NCBI GenBank assembly: GCA_013822275.1
Contig: PNKC01000023.1
Span: 1 to 43,860, forward strand
Direction: 5' to 3'
DNA from: Anaerolinea sp.
Lineage (GTDB): Bacteria; Chloroflexota; Dehalococcoidia; Tepidiformales; Tepidiformaceae
Length of the DNA stretch: 43,860 bases
The position numbers were made by a program, and so were the translations under genes. Under the pieces are notes generated by a model that saw only the letters and a program-made list of their open reading frames with translations, did not search any database and had not been told where the DNA came from. Positions 16,650 to 24,399 of the stretch are shown piece by piece (position 1 is the stretch's first letter; the number at the start of each line of letters is the position of its first letter).

Positions 16650-17063
16650 ATGCGCTACGATGACTCTATGAACGATCACCTGGAGCCAACTGCCCAATCC
16701 ACCTCGGTCGGCGAGCTTGAAGCCTCCGTGCTTTCGGCACTGTGGGACAATGGCGAGCTCGCCACCCCGGACGTGTTCGCCAGGGTAGGGAAGCCGAGAG
16801 GTCTCGCGTACACCACGATCCTGACAGTGCTGCAACGCCTGCACCGGAAGGGCCTCGCGTCTCGCAGGGGCGCGGGCAAGGCCCATGTGTATTCGCCGGC
16901 AATGTCGCGCGAACAGTTCTCCGAGCGCCGTGGCGAGGTGCTCGCCAGCGCCATGGTCGGGCTCGGCGATGCCGGGCTATCGGCGTTTCTTGCCGAAGCG
17001 CAGCGCCTTGACCCGGCGTTCATGGCAATGCTGCGCAACCAGCTGCAAGAGTCAGAAGCGTGA
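16650..17063 (+). CDS. BlaI/MecI/CopY-family transcriptional repressor
   Basis: A 137-residue winged-helix repressor. Residues 20-80 show the family core, with the recognition-helix region AYTTILTVLQRLHRKGLASR. ATG 16650 follows GGGGGAGG; a second ATG at 16668 is less well placed. The protein has no cysteine, so the CopY-type metal hook is absent; control must come from proteolysis or another ligand. It is coupled by a GTGA overlap to an M56 protease, as in bla/mec systems. Its likely target is the TACTAC-type operator found upstream of it and at about a dozen other places in the window. Confidence 0.93.
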   Translation: MRYDDSMNDHLEPTAQSTSVGELEASVLSALWDNGELATPDVFARVGKPRGLAYTTILTVLQRLHRKGLASRRGAGKAHVYSPAMSREQFSERRGEVLASAMVGLGDAGLSAFLAEAQRLDPAFMAMLRNQLQESEA

Positions 17064-17875
17064 GCCGCGGCAGCCGGCTGGCACTCATTGTGCTGGCGGT
17101 GGTCCTCCTGCTGGCACCGGCCGCGGCGCTTCACCCCGTCGTGATGCACCTCTACGCCGCGGGGCTCTCGAACCTCTCCATCGAACTCGTGCATCCCATG
17201 GTCTCCGGGTTTCTGGTGATCACCGTATTGTCGCTTCTCCCGGCCGCGGGATTTGCTCTCGCCATGTTCCGGGCGATGCGTGGGGTGGCCCATCTCCGGG
17301 CACTCACCCAACACAGCGAGCGGGTTCAACTTGGCGAATTCCCCTATCGCGTGTTCCCCGCGGATGATGTCGTGGTGTTCACGGCCGGGCTTCTTCGGCC
17401 AATCACCTTCTTGAGCACCGGCGCCGAACGGAAGCTGGGGCCCGCGGGGCTCCGAGCCGCCCTCCTCCACGAGCAGGCACATCAGCACCGGCAGGACGTC
17501 GTGTGGCGACTGCTCCTGAAAGCGGTCGGACGCGGCTTCGCCTTCGTGCCGTGGATCGCGGATGTCGTCGAAGCGGAGACGCTGCGCACCGAATGCGAGG
17601 CTGACGACTACGCCATCCGTGGCGGCGCCCGCCGTCTCGACCTTTTCGACGCGATCGTGGCGGCGTCAGCTCCCGTTGGCAGCCCGGCGGGCGTAGGCCT
17701 CACAGATTCGAACCTCGAGCTGAGGCTCCTCCGGTTGGTTCACCCCGAGACCCCGTTGCCAGGCCGGGCCGCGAAAAGTTTTGCGGTGCTCGCCGCGGCC
17801 GTCGCGCTGCCCGCCGTGGCCGTCCACGTGATCGCCATCGCCGCTGCCACTGGCACGTCACACCTGCTGATGTAG
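17060..17875 (+). CDS. M56 (BlaR1-type) membrane metalloprotease without sensor domain
   Basis: A 271-residue membrane protein starting at GTG 17060, overlapping the blaI stop. Helices lie at about 7-25 and 47-70, with another at the C-terminus (about 243-262). The zinc motif HEQAH (His137, Glu138, His141) and a downstream ECEADDYA acidic segment fit peptidase family M56. BlaR1 and MecR1 carry a C-terminal penicillin-binding sensor; this protein ends after the last helix, so beta-lactam sensing is unlikely. By analogy it would cleave the repressor when an envelope signal is present; the signal is unknown. Confidence 0.9.
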   Translation: MSRGSRLALIVLAVVLLLAPAAALHPVVMHLYAAGLSNLSIELVHPMVSGFLVITVLSLLPAAGFALAMFRAMRGVAHLRALTQHSERVQLGEFPYRVFPADDVVVFTAGLLRPITFLSTGAERKLGPAGLRAALLHEQAHQHRQDVVWRLLLKAVGRGFAFVPWIADVVEAETLRTECEADDYAIRGGARRLDLFDAIVAASAPVGSPAGVGLTDSNLELRLLRLVHPETPLPGRAAKSFAVLAAAVALPAVAVHVIAIAAATGTSHLLM

Positions 17876-17991
17876 CTGCCGGCCCTCCTCGTCGCGCGCG
17901 GTCCGCGGGTTTCGTGCCCATAAGTCCCCTTCGAGGAGCGCGGGCTCGTCATGCTTACCGCCGGGCTGACCAGGCCGTCCAACAGCGATCG

Positions 17992-18008
17992 TACTATACG
18001 CTGTAGCA
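17992..18008. promoter_or_regulatory. BlaI-type operator / -10 region of the 18012 gene
   Basis: TACTAT-ACGCT-GTAGCA, an imperfect match ending four bases before the ATG at 18012. TACTAT could serve as the -10 box, leaving almost no 5' leader. No ribosome site is visible, so a leaderless transcript is possible. Confidence 0.55.
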
Positions 18009-18011
18009 CAA

Positions 18012-18302
18012 ATGACCTCGTGGCAGGATCTCGTCTTCACCTTCGGTTCCATCGTGCTCTTCGCATCGCTGGTGCCGACGGCTCTCGGCAAGGAAAAGCC
18101 ACCGGTACTGACCAGTCTGCCAACGGGCGCGCTGCTCATCCTCTTCGCGATCGCGTACGCATCCCTCGGCTTGACCGCGTCGGCCATTTCCACGGTCCCA
18201 ACCGGGTTGCTCTGGATCGTCATTGGGGGGCAGGGCATCGCGGCGAGGCGCCGGCTCGCGCCCGGGGCCAGGCGCGAGCGGGGGCGCTCGAAGGACCGGT
18301 AG
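18012..18302 (+). CDS. Small membrane protein
   Basis: A 96-residue protein with three predicted helices (about 5-25, 37-55, 60-78) and an arginine-rich cytoplasmic tail. No catalytic or metal motif and no family I can name. It starts four bases after an operator-like sequence, without a Shine-Dalgarno. The next gene begins 88 bases downstream with its own operator. Confidence 0.7.
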   Translation: MTSWQDLVFTFGSIVLFASLVPTALGKEKPPVLTSLPTGALLILFAIAYASLGLTASAISTVPTGLLWIVIGGQGIAARRRLAPGARRERGRSKDR

Positions 18303-18351
18303 GCCCGAGAGCGGGGCCCGACTGGACAACACCTCCGCGCCGTGGCGGTTT

Positions 18352-18369
18352 ATACTACGTACGTAGTAT
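18352..18369. promoter_or_regulatory. Perfect BlaI-type operator palindrome
   Basis: ATACTACGTACGTAGTAT is a perfect 18-base palindrome containing TACTAC-GTAC-GTAGTA. TATACT at 18351 could be the -10 hexamer, so the repressor would cover the promoter. It is the best single site for a binding test and lies 21 bases upstream of the DUF2892 gene. Confidence 0.85.
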
Positions 18370-18389
18370 CACAGTGGAGGAGGCCGCAC

Positions 18390-18638
18390 ATGGCCGCTGT
18401 CATCAATCACCATCCCGTCAACCTCAGCTTGATCGAGCGTGTGGCGCGCGTCGTCGTCGGGGCCGCCGGCGCGGCTGGCGCCGTGATCTGGTTCGCATGG
18501 GTGCCGTCCGTCCTGGTGGCCGTCGGGGCGGTGGTCCTGGCGGCCGCCGGGATCGACCTCATCGTCACAGGAGTCCGGGGCTATTGCCCGCTCTATGCAT
18601 GGCTGGCCCGGCGCGGCGCCAGGAGGTCCGCCTCATGA
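18390..18638 (+). CDS. DUF2892 (YgaP-like) inner-membrane protein
   Basis: An 82-residue protein with two helices. The N-terminal LSLIERVARVVVGAA and the C-terminal VTGVRGYCPLYAWL are diagnostic for the DUF2892 family, the membrane part of YgaP-type rhodanese proteins. The cysteine in GYCPLY is conserved and often associated with sulfur or thiol metabolism. ATG 18390 has a GGAGGAGG site. It overlaps the next gene by four bases. Confidence 0.9.
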   Translation: MAAVINHHPVNLSLIERVARVVVGAAGAAGAVIWFAWVPSVLVAVGAVVLAAAGIDLIVTGVRGYCPLYAWLARRGARRSAS

Positions 18639-18805
18639 ACCATGGGCACCACCAGCCGTCCCCGGAAAACCTACCGGACGCGCAGGGCCCGCCCGAGCCC
18701 GACGCCGCGGGCGGCCACAGTGGTTGGGGCATGGCCGGGATGATGCTGCTGTGCTGCATCCCGATGGTTGTCTTGATAGCGTTGGCGGTGGTGGGCAGCA
18801 GATGA
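18635..18805 (+). CDS. Tiny His-rich membrane peptide
   Basis: A 56-residue protein. The N-terminal half is His/Pro/Gly-rich (MNHGHHQPSPENLP) and is followed by a single helix containing MAGMMLLCCIPMVVL. The His cluster and Met/Cys helix suggest metal binding. The ATG overlaps the DUF2892 stop (ATGA) behind AGGAGG, so it is certainly translated with it. It resembles the peptide encoded at 26170-26388 in composition, with the His cluster at the opposite end. Confidence 0.8.
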   Translation: MNHGHHQPSPENLPDAQGPPEPDAAGGHSGWGMAGMMLLCCIPMVVLIALAVVGSR

Positions 18806-18889
18806 CGCTGAAGTAGGGCCGCCCTGACCGAGGCAGCGGCGCGCCGGAACCTCTCGAGGTAAACGGAACGAGCCCAAATCGGCCGGGTC

Positions 18890-19465
18890 CTAGTCCCCGG
18901 CCGGAGGCTTCAGCGCCGAGAACCGAAAGGCTTTGGGGCGGCTGTCTACCCGGACGGCCTCGAAGCCGGCCTCCTCAAGTCTCCGCCCAAATTGATCGGG
19001 ATCGACCAGTACCATGGTGTCGAACAGGTGCGCTGCGCGGAAGACCAGGCTTGAGCGGCTATCCGACCCGAGGAAGACCCCCCCTGGCCGAAGCACCCGG
19101 CACGCTTCGCGCAGGAGGCGGTCCTGGGCATCTCGTGACGGCACATGGTGGAGCATGGTGAACGAAACCACGGCGCTGAACTGGTCCGGCGCGAAGGGCA
19201 TCGCAGTCGCGTCTCCCGTCATGATTGTCACATTCGTCCCGGCCGTCCTGCCGCGCAGCCGCTCGGCGAGCAGGGGTTCGAACTCGATGGCGGTCAGCTT
19301 CGGCACCCGGTGCATGAGCACATCGGTAGTCAATCCCGGGCCCGGCCCGACCTCCAGGACGTTGTCTCCGAGGCGGGCGCCATTGAGGGCCCAGGGGAGG
19401 ATAGAGCCGTGCAGCGTCCGCCGCCAAAGGCTCGACCGGCAATACCAGTTGTGGAATCGATTCAT
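18890..19465 (-). CDS. SAM-dependent methyltransferase
   Basis: A 191-residue class I methyltransferase. Motif I VLEVGPGPGLTTDVL, the acidic residue after strand two (AIEFEP), the GDATAMPFAPDQFSAVV segment and the LRPGG loop define the fold. The substrate is unknown; metal/metalloid or quinone-type substrates are possible. It is 97 bases downstream of the lipoprotein gene and probably shares its operator at 20045. Confidence 0.88.
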   Translation of the reverse strand: MNRFHNWYCRSSLWRRTLHGSILPWALNGARLGDNVLEVGPGPGLTTDVLMHRVPKLTAIEFEPLLAERLRGRTAGTNVTIMTGDATAMPFAPDQFSAVVSFTMLHHVPSRDAQDRLLREACRVLRPGGVFLGSDSRSSLVFRAAHLFDTMVLVDPDQFGRRLEEAGFEAVRVDSRPKAFRFSALKPPAGD

Positions 19466-19562
19466 CCGGTTCTCCTTCTTGCGCGGGCGCCCGCCTCATT
19501 GCGTCGCGCCACCAGCGTCTCCCGGCCTTCCGCATTGTATCTGGCGATCCGTTGGCGTCCGC

Positions 19563-20021
19563 TCAATTCACGGCACACGTCACCGCGTGAATCCGCCACA
19601 CGCCATCCTGTCGCGTGAGTTCGGCCCGCCACGCCATGGCGTGTGACTCTGCTCCTACCGTCACGCTGGCGGAGGAGCCGGATACCTCTGCTTTCGCGGT
19701 TTCGAACGCGTGAGGGATCGGCATCGAACACAGCATCGGGTCCACGCCGGGCTGGCTGTTGGCGGCAGCGGACTTCAACGTCTGCCTGAAGTCCGCGGTG
19801 ACGTCGGCGTTGGCGTCAAGGGCGCCCGAAGTTATCGGGTCGCGGCCGAGATTGCGTTCGCTCGCATACCAATGAAAGAAACGGCTGGCGACCGCCTCCG
19901 GGCTTGTGGTGTCTTGCGCGGGCGTTGCGTTTCCCGCGTCGTGGTTTCCGCATCCAGCGAGGAAGACGGCAATGCCGGCGGCCAGCACCAGGCCAAGAAG
20001 ACAACGGCGAGAGACGTTCAC
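19563..20021 (-). CDS. Lipoprotein of unknown function
   Basis: A 152-residue lipoprotein starting at GTG 20021 behind GAGGTGG, with signal peptide and lipobox FLAGC. The domain contains AVASRFFHWYASE and a C-terminal strand WRAELTRQDGVWRIHAVTC, resembling an NTF2-like or SnoaL-like small beta barrel in outline. Two later cysteines may form a disulfide. The operator ends 24 bases upstream of the start. Confidence 0.75.
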   Translation of the reverse strand: MNVSRRCLLGLVLAAGIAVFLAGCGNHDAGNATPAQDTTSPEAVASRFFHWYASERNLGRDPITSGALDANADVTADFRQTLKSAAANSQPGVDPMLCSMPIPHAFETAKAEVSGSSASVTVGAESHAMAWRAELTRQDGVWRIHAVTCAVN

Positions 20022-20044
20022 GTGGCCCACCTCTGCGACCAGCC

Positions 20045-20061
20045 TACTACAGGCTGTCGTT
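20045..20061. promoter_or_regulatory. BlaI-type operator, lipoprotein/methyltransferase unit
   Basis: TACTAC-AGGCT-GTCGTT, one mismatch from consensus, 24 bases upstream of GTG 20021. Confidence 0.65.
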
Positions 20062-20162
20062 GAACGTGGCCCCCGAGGGGCACGCAGGAGGCACACTTCT
20101 GAAGGCGTCTGGACGGCCGAACCTCCGCCTTCGTCATGGTTCATCCGCTTCCAGTCACGGCC

Positions 20163-20564
20163 TCACGCTTCCGCGGTTGCCTTCTTCCAGCGGCCAATCG
20201 AACCCAGGCAGCAGGCCCCCGAGGGATTGAGGACCTCGCAGGCGCACTCGCCCCGCCGCACGCGCTCGCGGACGTACCGGGCTGGATCGGGGTCGCCCAG
20301 GGCGTCGTCGCCGGACACGTCAAAGCAGAAACAAAGCGGGTCGCCAGCCTGCCCCGTCTTGTAGGCGGGTGCACGGCGCACGTCATCCGTGCCGATCGTG
20401 TCCCCGTCCACGGTGAAGTACACGACATCACAGCCGGGCGTTTCGCAGAAGCTGAACTCCTTGCCCTCGAGCCGTCCGCGCCAGGGATCGAGGACGTGGT
20501 GCCGCACAAGGTTCAGCGGGACAGCGCGGCCTGTGGTCCCGCATCCAGAGCATTGTTCGGTCAT
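20163..20564 (-). CDS. CopZ N-terminal-type cysteine-rich metallochaperone domain protein
   Basis: A 133-residue protein matching the cysteine-rich N-terminal domain of Archaeoglobus-type CopZ, which binds zinc and a 2Fe-2S cluster and can reduce Cu(II). Ten conserved-looking cysteines: Cys5/Cys8, Cys40/Cys45 (SFCETPGCDVVYF), Cys78/Cys80 (LCFCF), Cys107/Cys109 (ECACE) and Cys118/Cys119 in NPSGACCLG. The C-terminal HMA domain of full CopZ is absent. ATG 20564 was chosen because homology starts at TEQCSGCG. It follows the ABC ATPase gene by 16 bases, linking the exporter to copper. Confidence 0.85.
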   Translation of the reverse strand: MTEQCSGCGTTGRAVPLNLVRHHVLDPWRGRLEGKEFSFCETPGCDVVYFTVDGDTIGTDDVRRAPAYKTGQAGDPLCFCFDVSGDDALGDPDPARYVRERVRRGECACEVLNPSGACCLGSIGRWKKATAEA

Positions 20565-20580
20565 GACTCCCCACAGTTTC

Positions 20581-21387
20581 TCAGGATGCCAGGAATTCGT
20601 CGCGGCAGCCTTTGGCGCAGAAGTAGTAGGTTTCGCCCTCGCGGACGCCGGCGACGGCGCCCTCGCGCTCAACGGCCATGCCGCAGATCGGGTCCGTCGC
20701 CATCTCGATGGCCTTCATGAACTGCCCGTCTTCGAGCCAGAGGACGCGGTCGGCGATGTCCTTGATGCGGGCGTCGTGCGAGACGATGACGACGCTCCGG
20801 GAGCGCTTCTGTGTGATTTCGCGGAGCAGGCGCATCGTCTCGTGGCCGTGGCTCGAATCCAGGTTCGCCGTGGGCTCGTCAGCGAGGATGAGCGTCGGGT
20901 CGTTGATCAGTGCGCGGGCGATCGCGACGCGTTGCTTCTCGCCGCCGGAGAGTTTGTCCGGAGGGAAGCGCAGCCGGTGGCCCAGCCCCAGCTCGGTGAG
21001 CACGGCCGTTGCTTTCTCTCGCGCCGTCCTCCGGCTGACGCCGGTGAGTTCGGCAGGGAAGGCGACGTTATCCAACACATTGAGTGCGGAGAGAAGGTTG
21101 AAGTCCTGGAAGATGAAACCGAAGTGGCGAAGCCGGACATCGGGCAGCTTCCGCTCCGACATGGCGCTCAGCTCAAGCCCGTCCAGCGTGATGCTGCCCT
21201 CCGTGGGTTTGAGGAGAGCGCCAAGCATCAGCAGGAGCGTCGTCTTGCCCGAGCCGGACGGCCCCATGATGAGTACCACCTCGCCGGGGTTCACGACGAG
21301 GGAAACGTCCCTCACCGCTACCACCTCGGTGTCTCCCGAGCCGAACCGCTTCGTCACCCGCTCCACCTGCAGCCCCAGGTTGTCCAT
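20581..21387 (-). CDS. MacB/LolD-type ABC ATPase fused to a YHS domain
   Basis: A 268-residue protein. Residues 1-225 form a MacB/LolD-type ATPase: Walker A GPSGSGKTT, signature KLSGGEKQR, Walker B LILADEPTANLD, switch His in IVSHDA. Residues 229-268 are a YHS domain, DPICGM (Cys235) and YYFCAKGC (Cys257, Cys261). Such a fusion puts a putative metal site on the ATP-driven motor of an FtsX-type exporter. It is the third gene after two permeases and precedes the CopZ-like gene. Metal control of the pump, or metal hand-off to it, is inference. Confidence 0.92.
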   Translation of the reverse strand: MDNLGLQVERVTKRFGSGDTEVVAVRDVSLVVNPGEVVLIMGPSGSGKTTLLLMLGALLKPTEGSITLDGLELSAMSERKLPDVRLRHFGFIFQDFNLLSALNVLDNVAFPAELTGVSRRTAREKATAVLTELGLGHRLRFPPDKLSGGEKQRVAIARALINDPTLILADEPTANLDSSHGHETMRLLREITQKRSRSVVIVSHDARIKDIADRVLWLEDGQFMKAIEMATDPICGMAVEREGAVAGVREGETYYFCAKGCRDEFLAS

Positions 21388-21389
21388 GA

Positions 21390-22502
21390 CTACCTCCTCC
21401 GGATAATCGCTACGGGTTCGAGGCCCGCGATCTGTCTGGCCGGGAGCAGCGCCGCGACTCCGGCCAGCACCGTCGAGATGGCGGCGACGCGAAGCACCGC
21501 TCCAGCGCTCAGCGAAAGCACGAGCAGTTCATCGAATTGCGGGATGACGATCGTGAGCAGCAGGGTGAGGCCGAGTCCCGCCACGAACCCCGTAGCCACG
21601 CTCATCAGGGCCTGGAGTACGACGACCTGATACAGCCGGCGGTTCCGGACCCCGATCGCCTTGAGCACGCCATACTCCTTGCGGCGAGCAATGGTGGCGA
21701 TGTACACGGTGAGGACAACAACGGCCAGGCCAGTGAGGTAACCGGCGGTGTTCATGATGTTGATGAGGTCGGCGCTCATGTCGTTAATGAGCTTGCGCTC
21801 CTGCGTGGCGAACTCGCCGCGGGTTTGGACGGTGACGCCATCCACGTCCCGGGCGATACGAGCAGCGACCGCGCCTGGCGACTCGCCCGGCGCGACCTTT
21901 ACGAGCACGAAGCTGATGACGCTACCTCCGCCACGTACGCGGGCGAAGTCATCCATCGTCACAAAGGTGACCGAGCTCACGAGGCTCGAGGCGCCGGATG
22001 TGAGGCCCACGACTTTCATCTCCTGGCCAAGCACTGTGATGCGGTCGCCCACGCTGACACCCGCGCGGGCGGCGATGGCGTGGTCGATGATAGTTTCGCC
22101 GGGGCGGATCACAGCCGAGCCGTCGGCGATCCGCCACGGGCCACCCATGGGCGCGTCCGCGGGCACGCCGAACACGTAAACGACAAACTGGTTACCGCCC
22201 GCCTCGAGCATGTCCTCCGCGTAAAGGATAGGCACGGCCTCTTCGACACCGGGGACCGCTTTCACTTCGCCAGTGGCAGTGGCTGGCAACGCCGACGCGG
22301 ACATGTGCATGGTGCGCACTCCTGCCTGGGAGACCCAGACATCGGCGCCGGCGCGGTCAATGTAGACCGTCAGCCGGCCGGTGGCGCCCGTGAATACGGC
22401 CCCGAAGAAGAGCACGAGCGTCAACGCCAATCCTGTCCCCCCAACGGAGATGAGGAGGCGGGCCTTATTCTGCGCGAGGTTGCTGACGGCGAGGCGGAAC
22501 AT
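21390..22502 (-). CDS. FtsX/MacB-type ABC transporter permease
   Basis: A 370-residue permease with the MacB layout: one N-terminal helix (about 14-36), a periplasmic or extracellular domain of about 220 residues, and three C-terminal helices (about 245-365). ARRKEYGVLKAIGVRNRRLY is the coupling-helix motif typical of FtsX-like permeases. It starts five bases after the first permease and ends two bases before the ATPase start, so the three are translated together. Confidence 0.92.
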   Translation of the reverse strand: MFRLAVSNLAQNKARLLISVGGTGLALTLVLFFGAVFTGATGRLTVYIDRAGADVWVSQAGVRTMHMSASALPATATGEVKAVPGVEEAVPILYAEDMLEAGGNQFVVYVFGVPADAPMGGPWRIADGSAVIRPGETIIDHAIAARAGVSVGDRITVLGQEMKVVGLTSGASSLVSSVTFVTMDDFARVRGGGSVISFVLVKVAPGESPGAVAARIARDVDGVTVQTRGEFATQERKLINDMSADLINIMNTAGYLTGLAVVVLTVYIATIARRKEYGVLKAIGVRNRRLYQVVVLQALMSVATGFVAGLGLTLLLTIVIPQFDELLVLSLSAGAVLRVAAISTVLAGVAALLPARQIAGLEPVAIIRRR

Positions 22503-22507
22503 GGCGG

Positions 22508-23659
22508 TTACCTCCGGAAGACCTCGGCCGGCTCCAGGCGGGCGACCGCCCGGGCGGGGAAAAGGGCGCCGGCGAGGGCCATGACGAACCCGGCCGCGAG
22601 GGCCACGGCGATCGACGTGGGTTCGATGATGACCATGAACTGGGGCCTGGCGGCCATCACCAACCAGCCCATCCCGTAAGCGAACCCCACTCCGAGCACG
22701 GCACCGATGCTTGCCGCGACGACTGCCTGCGAGGCAACGACGCGGTAAAGCACGCCGCCGGGGGCACCAATGGCTTTCAAGATGCCGTATTCGGCCCGGC
22801 GTTCGTTAGTCGCCGTGTAGATCACCATTCCCACAACCAGCGCGCCGACTATAAAGGCGGCGCCAACCATCAGCAGGAGCACCCGGTCGAAGATGCCGGC
22901 GACGGCCTCTCGGTCATTAGCCATGACTTCGCCCTTGAGCACGACGTTGGCGCCCTCGAGCGTTTGCAGCCGTGCTGACAGCTCGCTGATCCTCGTCCCC
23001 GGCTCGGGCGTGACGAGGAGGAAGCTGGCCCCGCCCGGCGCCAGGACCACCGCTTCCACGAATGTCCTCAGGGCGAACACATAGCTCCCTGTCCAGGAAC
23101 TCGTCTCGCTCGACAGGCCAACGATCGTGGGCCGCCGCCCGCCAATCTCGAACGTGTCGCCAACGCGGAGTCCGTGGCGTCCCGCGAGCACCCGGTCGAG
23201 CACGACCTCATCGTCGGCCACTGGCTCGCGGCCTTGCTTGAGGCTCCAGGGGCCGCCGCCCAGGGCGGCGTCGTAGCCGATGAGCTTGATGACCTCTTTC
23301 TTCCCGTGCAGGTCCGCCAGGCCCAGCGTCAGGAGGATGGGCGTGACCCTGGCGACGCCGGGCGTGGATGCAACCGCGGAGGCAGTTTCGGGAGCAAGGA
23401 ACTGCGCCGAACCAGCCGATGTGCTCTTTGTCCCGGGAGGGAAGACGCCAACCGACCCCGGGGCGTTGTCCAGGTAGACGACGGCGCTTCGCAGCGCGCC
23501 TGCGCGGAGCCCGATGAGGAACAGGATAAGCATCAGCGAAAGGCCAACCCCGACGACGCTGAGGGCGAAGCGGAGCCTGTCCTGAAGCAGGTTGCGGAAA
23601 GCCAGCCGTACCGCCGAGGCAACCGCCCGGAACGGCGCGAACACTGGTGAGGCGGTCAT
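22508..23659 (-). CDS. FtsX/MacB-type ABC transporter permease
   Basis: A 383-residue paralogue of the next permease with the same topology: helix near 28-50, large external domain, three C-terminal helices, and NERRAEYGILKAIGAPGGVLY as coupling motif. ATG 23659 is chosen because homology starts there; the open frame extends back without homology. With its partner it can form the heterodimeric membrane part of an exporter or mechanotransmission system. The operator at 23809 is the likely promoter region for the four-gene unit. Confidence 0.9.
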   Translation of the reverse strand: MTASPVFAPFRAVASAVRLAFRNLLQDRLRFALSVVGVGLSLMLILFLIGLRAGALRSAVVYLDNAPGSVGVFPPGTKSTSAGSAQFLAPETASAVASTPGVARVTPILLTLGLADLHGKKEVIKLIGYDAALGGGPWSLKQGREPVADDEVVLDRVLAGRHGLRVGDTFEIGGRRPTIVGLSSETSSWTGSYVFALRTFVEAVVLAPGGASFLLVTPEPGTRISELSARLQTLEGANVVLKGEVMANDREAVAGIFDRVLLLMVGAAFIVGALVVGMVIYTATNERRAEYGILKAIGAPGGVLYRVVASQAVVAASIGAVLGVGFAYGMGWLVMAARPQFMVIIEPTSIAVALAAGFVMALAGALFPARAVARLEPAEVFRR

Positions 23660-23808
23660 GCAGCGAGCTCCACCGGGTCCGTAACCCGATTCAGCGGGCA
23701 CGGCTCTGCGCGAGGGCAGTCCGTCAAGTCCTGGCACTCCCGAGTCCCACGCATGTTCATCCTTGCCCACCCGCGCTCGCCGTCTGGGGCCCGGAGCGAG
23801 CCTTCGTT

Positions 23809-23825
23809 TACTACGTCGAGTCGTA
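23809..23825. promoter_or_regulatory. BlaI-type operator, ABC exporter operon
   Basis: TACTAC-GTCGA-GTCGTA, an exact consensus match, followed at 23832-23839 by the palindrome CTACGTAG, which may be a second half-bound site. It lies 150 bases upstream of the first permease. Confidence 0.75.
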
Positions 23826-23963
23826 GTCAACCTACGTAGCGCGTGACCACCTGAGCAGGGCAGATCGGGACCAAAATTCCGGGACTTGCGGCCCTCACGC
23901 TGTTCATTCCAGGGCAGGTTGGCTCCTCGCCCGAAGGCCCCAACTGCGGGAGGCGCATCGACC

Positions 23964-23990
23964 GAGGATGGTGGCCGGGCGACCATCCTC
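23964..23990. other. Stem-loop between divergent operators
   Basis: GAGGATGGT and ACCATCCTC form a perfect nine-base-pair stem around a nine-base loop. It lies between the operators at 23809 and 24007, upstream of both promoters, where a terminator has no obvious use. The rest of 23840-24006 holds no supported gene. Confidence 0.45.
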
Positions 23991-24006
23991 CCAACCGGGG
24001 CTTTAC

Positions 24007-24022
24007 TACTACCAGCGTAGTA
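24007..24022. promoter_or_regulatory. BlaI-type operator, 24069 gene
   Basis: TACTAC-CAGC-GTAGTA, a perfect dyad with four-base spacer, followed at once by TATATGG. It controls a rightward transcript of about 270 bases. Confidence 0.78.
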
Positions 24023-24068
24023 TATGGCCAATCGGCAGGATCACGGGTTCGAGGAATGGAGGCCCGCC

Positions 24069-24281
24069 ATGCAAACCACGGTTCACGAGGAGGGACCCAA
24101 CGCGGGGCCCGGGGACCGGCGGCGAGAAGCCTGCACGCACGCAGCCGTGTGGGTAGTCGATATGAGTTCCGTCCGGGTAAAGCGCGGCGCCTGCGCGATC
24201 TGCTCCGGGGCCGGCGCGGATCGAACGGAGCGTCTGCGCGAGCCAGGCTTGCTGGCGCCGCCGCCAGGGTGGGTGAAGTGA
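24069..24281 (+). CDS. Small hypothetical protein with CxxC
   Basis: A 70-residue candidate starting at ATG 24069 behind TGGAGG; an in-frame ATG at 24024 lies too close to the operator. It has no signal peptide or helix and contains RGACAICSGAGADR, a Cys-x2-Cys that could bind metal. No family recognised. The perfect operator upstream supports a real transcript, but the reading frame is uncertain because other frames are open as well. Confidence 0.4.
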   Translation: MQTTVHEEGPNAGPGDRRREACTHAAVWVVDMSSVRVKRGACAICSGAGADRTERLREPGLLAPPPGWVK

Positions 24282-24362
24282 CGAGAGAGTTGGAGGCGAA
24301 TGCCCAGGGGACAGGCTGCCCGGAGCCCAAGCCCGCATCGGCGATGGTGTAGCCTCCGGGGT

Positions 24363-24380
24363 GGACGCCGGCCGGCGTCC
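24363..24380. terminator. Candidate bidirectional stem between convergent genes
   Basis: GGACGCCGG-CCGGCGTCC is a perfect 18-base palindrome between the convergent 24069 gene and the UbiB-like gene. No T-run follows, so intrinsic termination is uncertain. Confidence 0.35.
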
Positions 24381-24399
24381 CGGCGTGGACCGCAAGCTC

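Noticed and set aside
16650-17875. Beta-lactam resistance system
   Set aside because: No beta-lactamase or penicillin-binding sensor is present and the operator-linked genes concern copper, thiols and respiration.
24278-24352. A 24-codon frame overlapping the end of the 24069 gene (GTGA junction)
   Set aside because: Too short, no recognisable motif, and the parent gene itself is uncertain.
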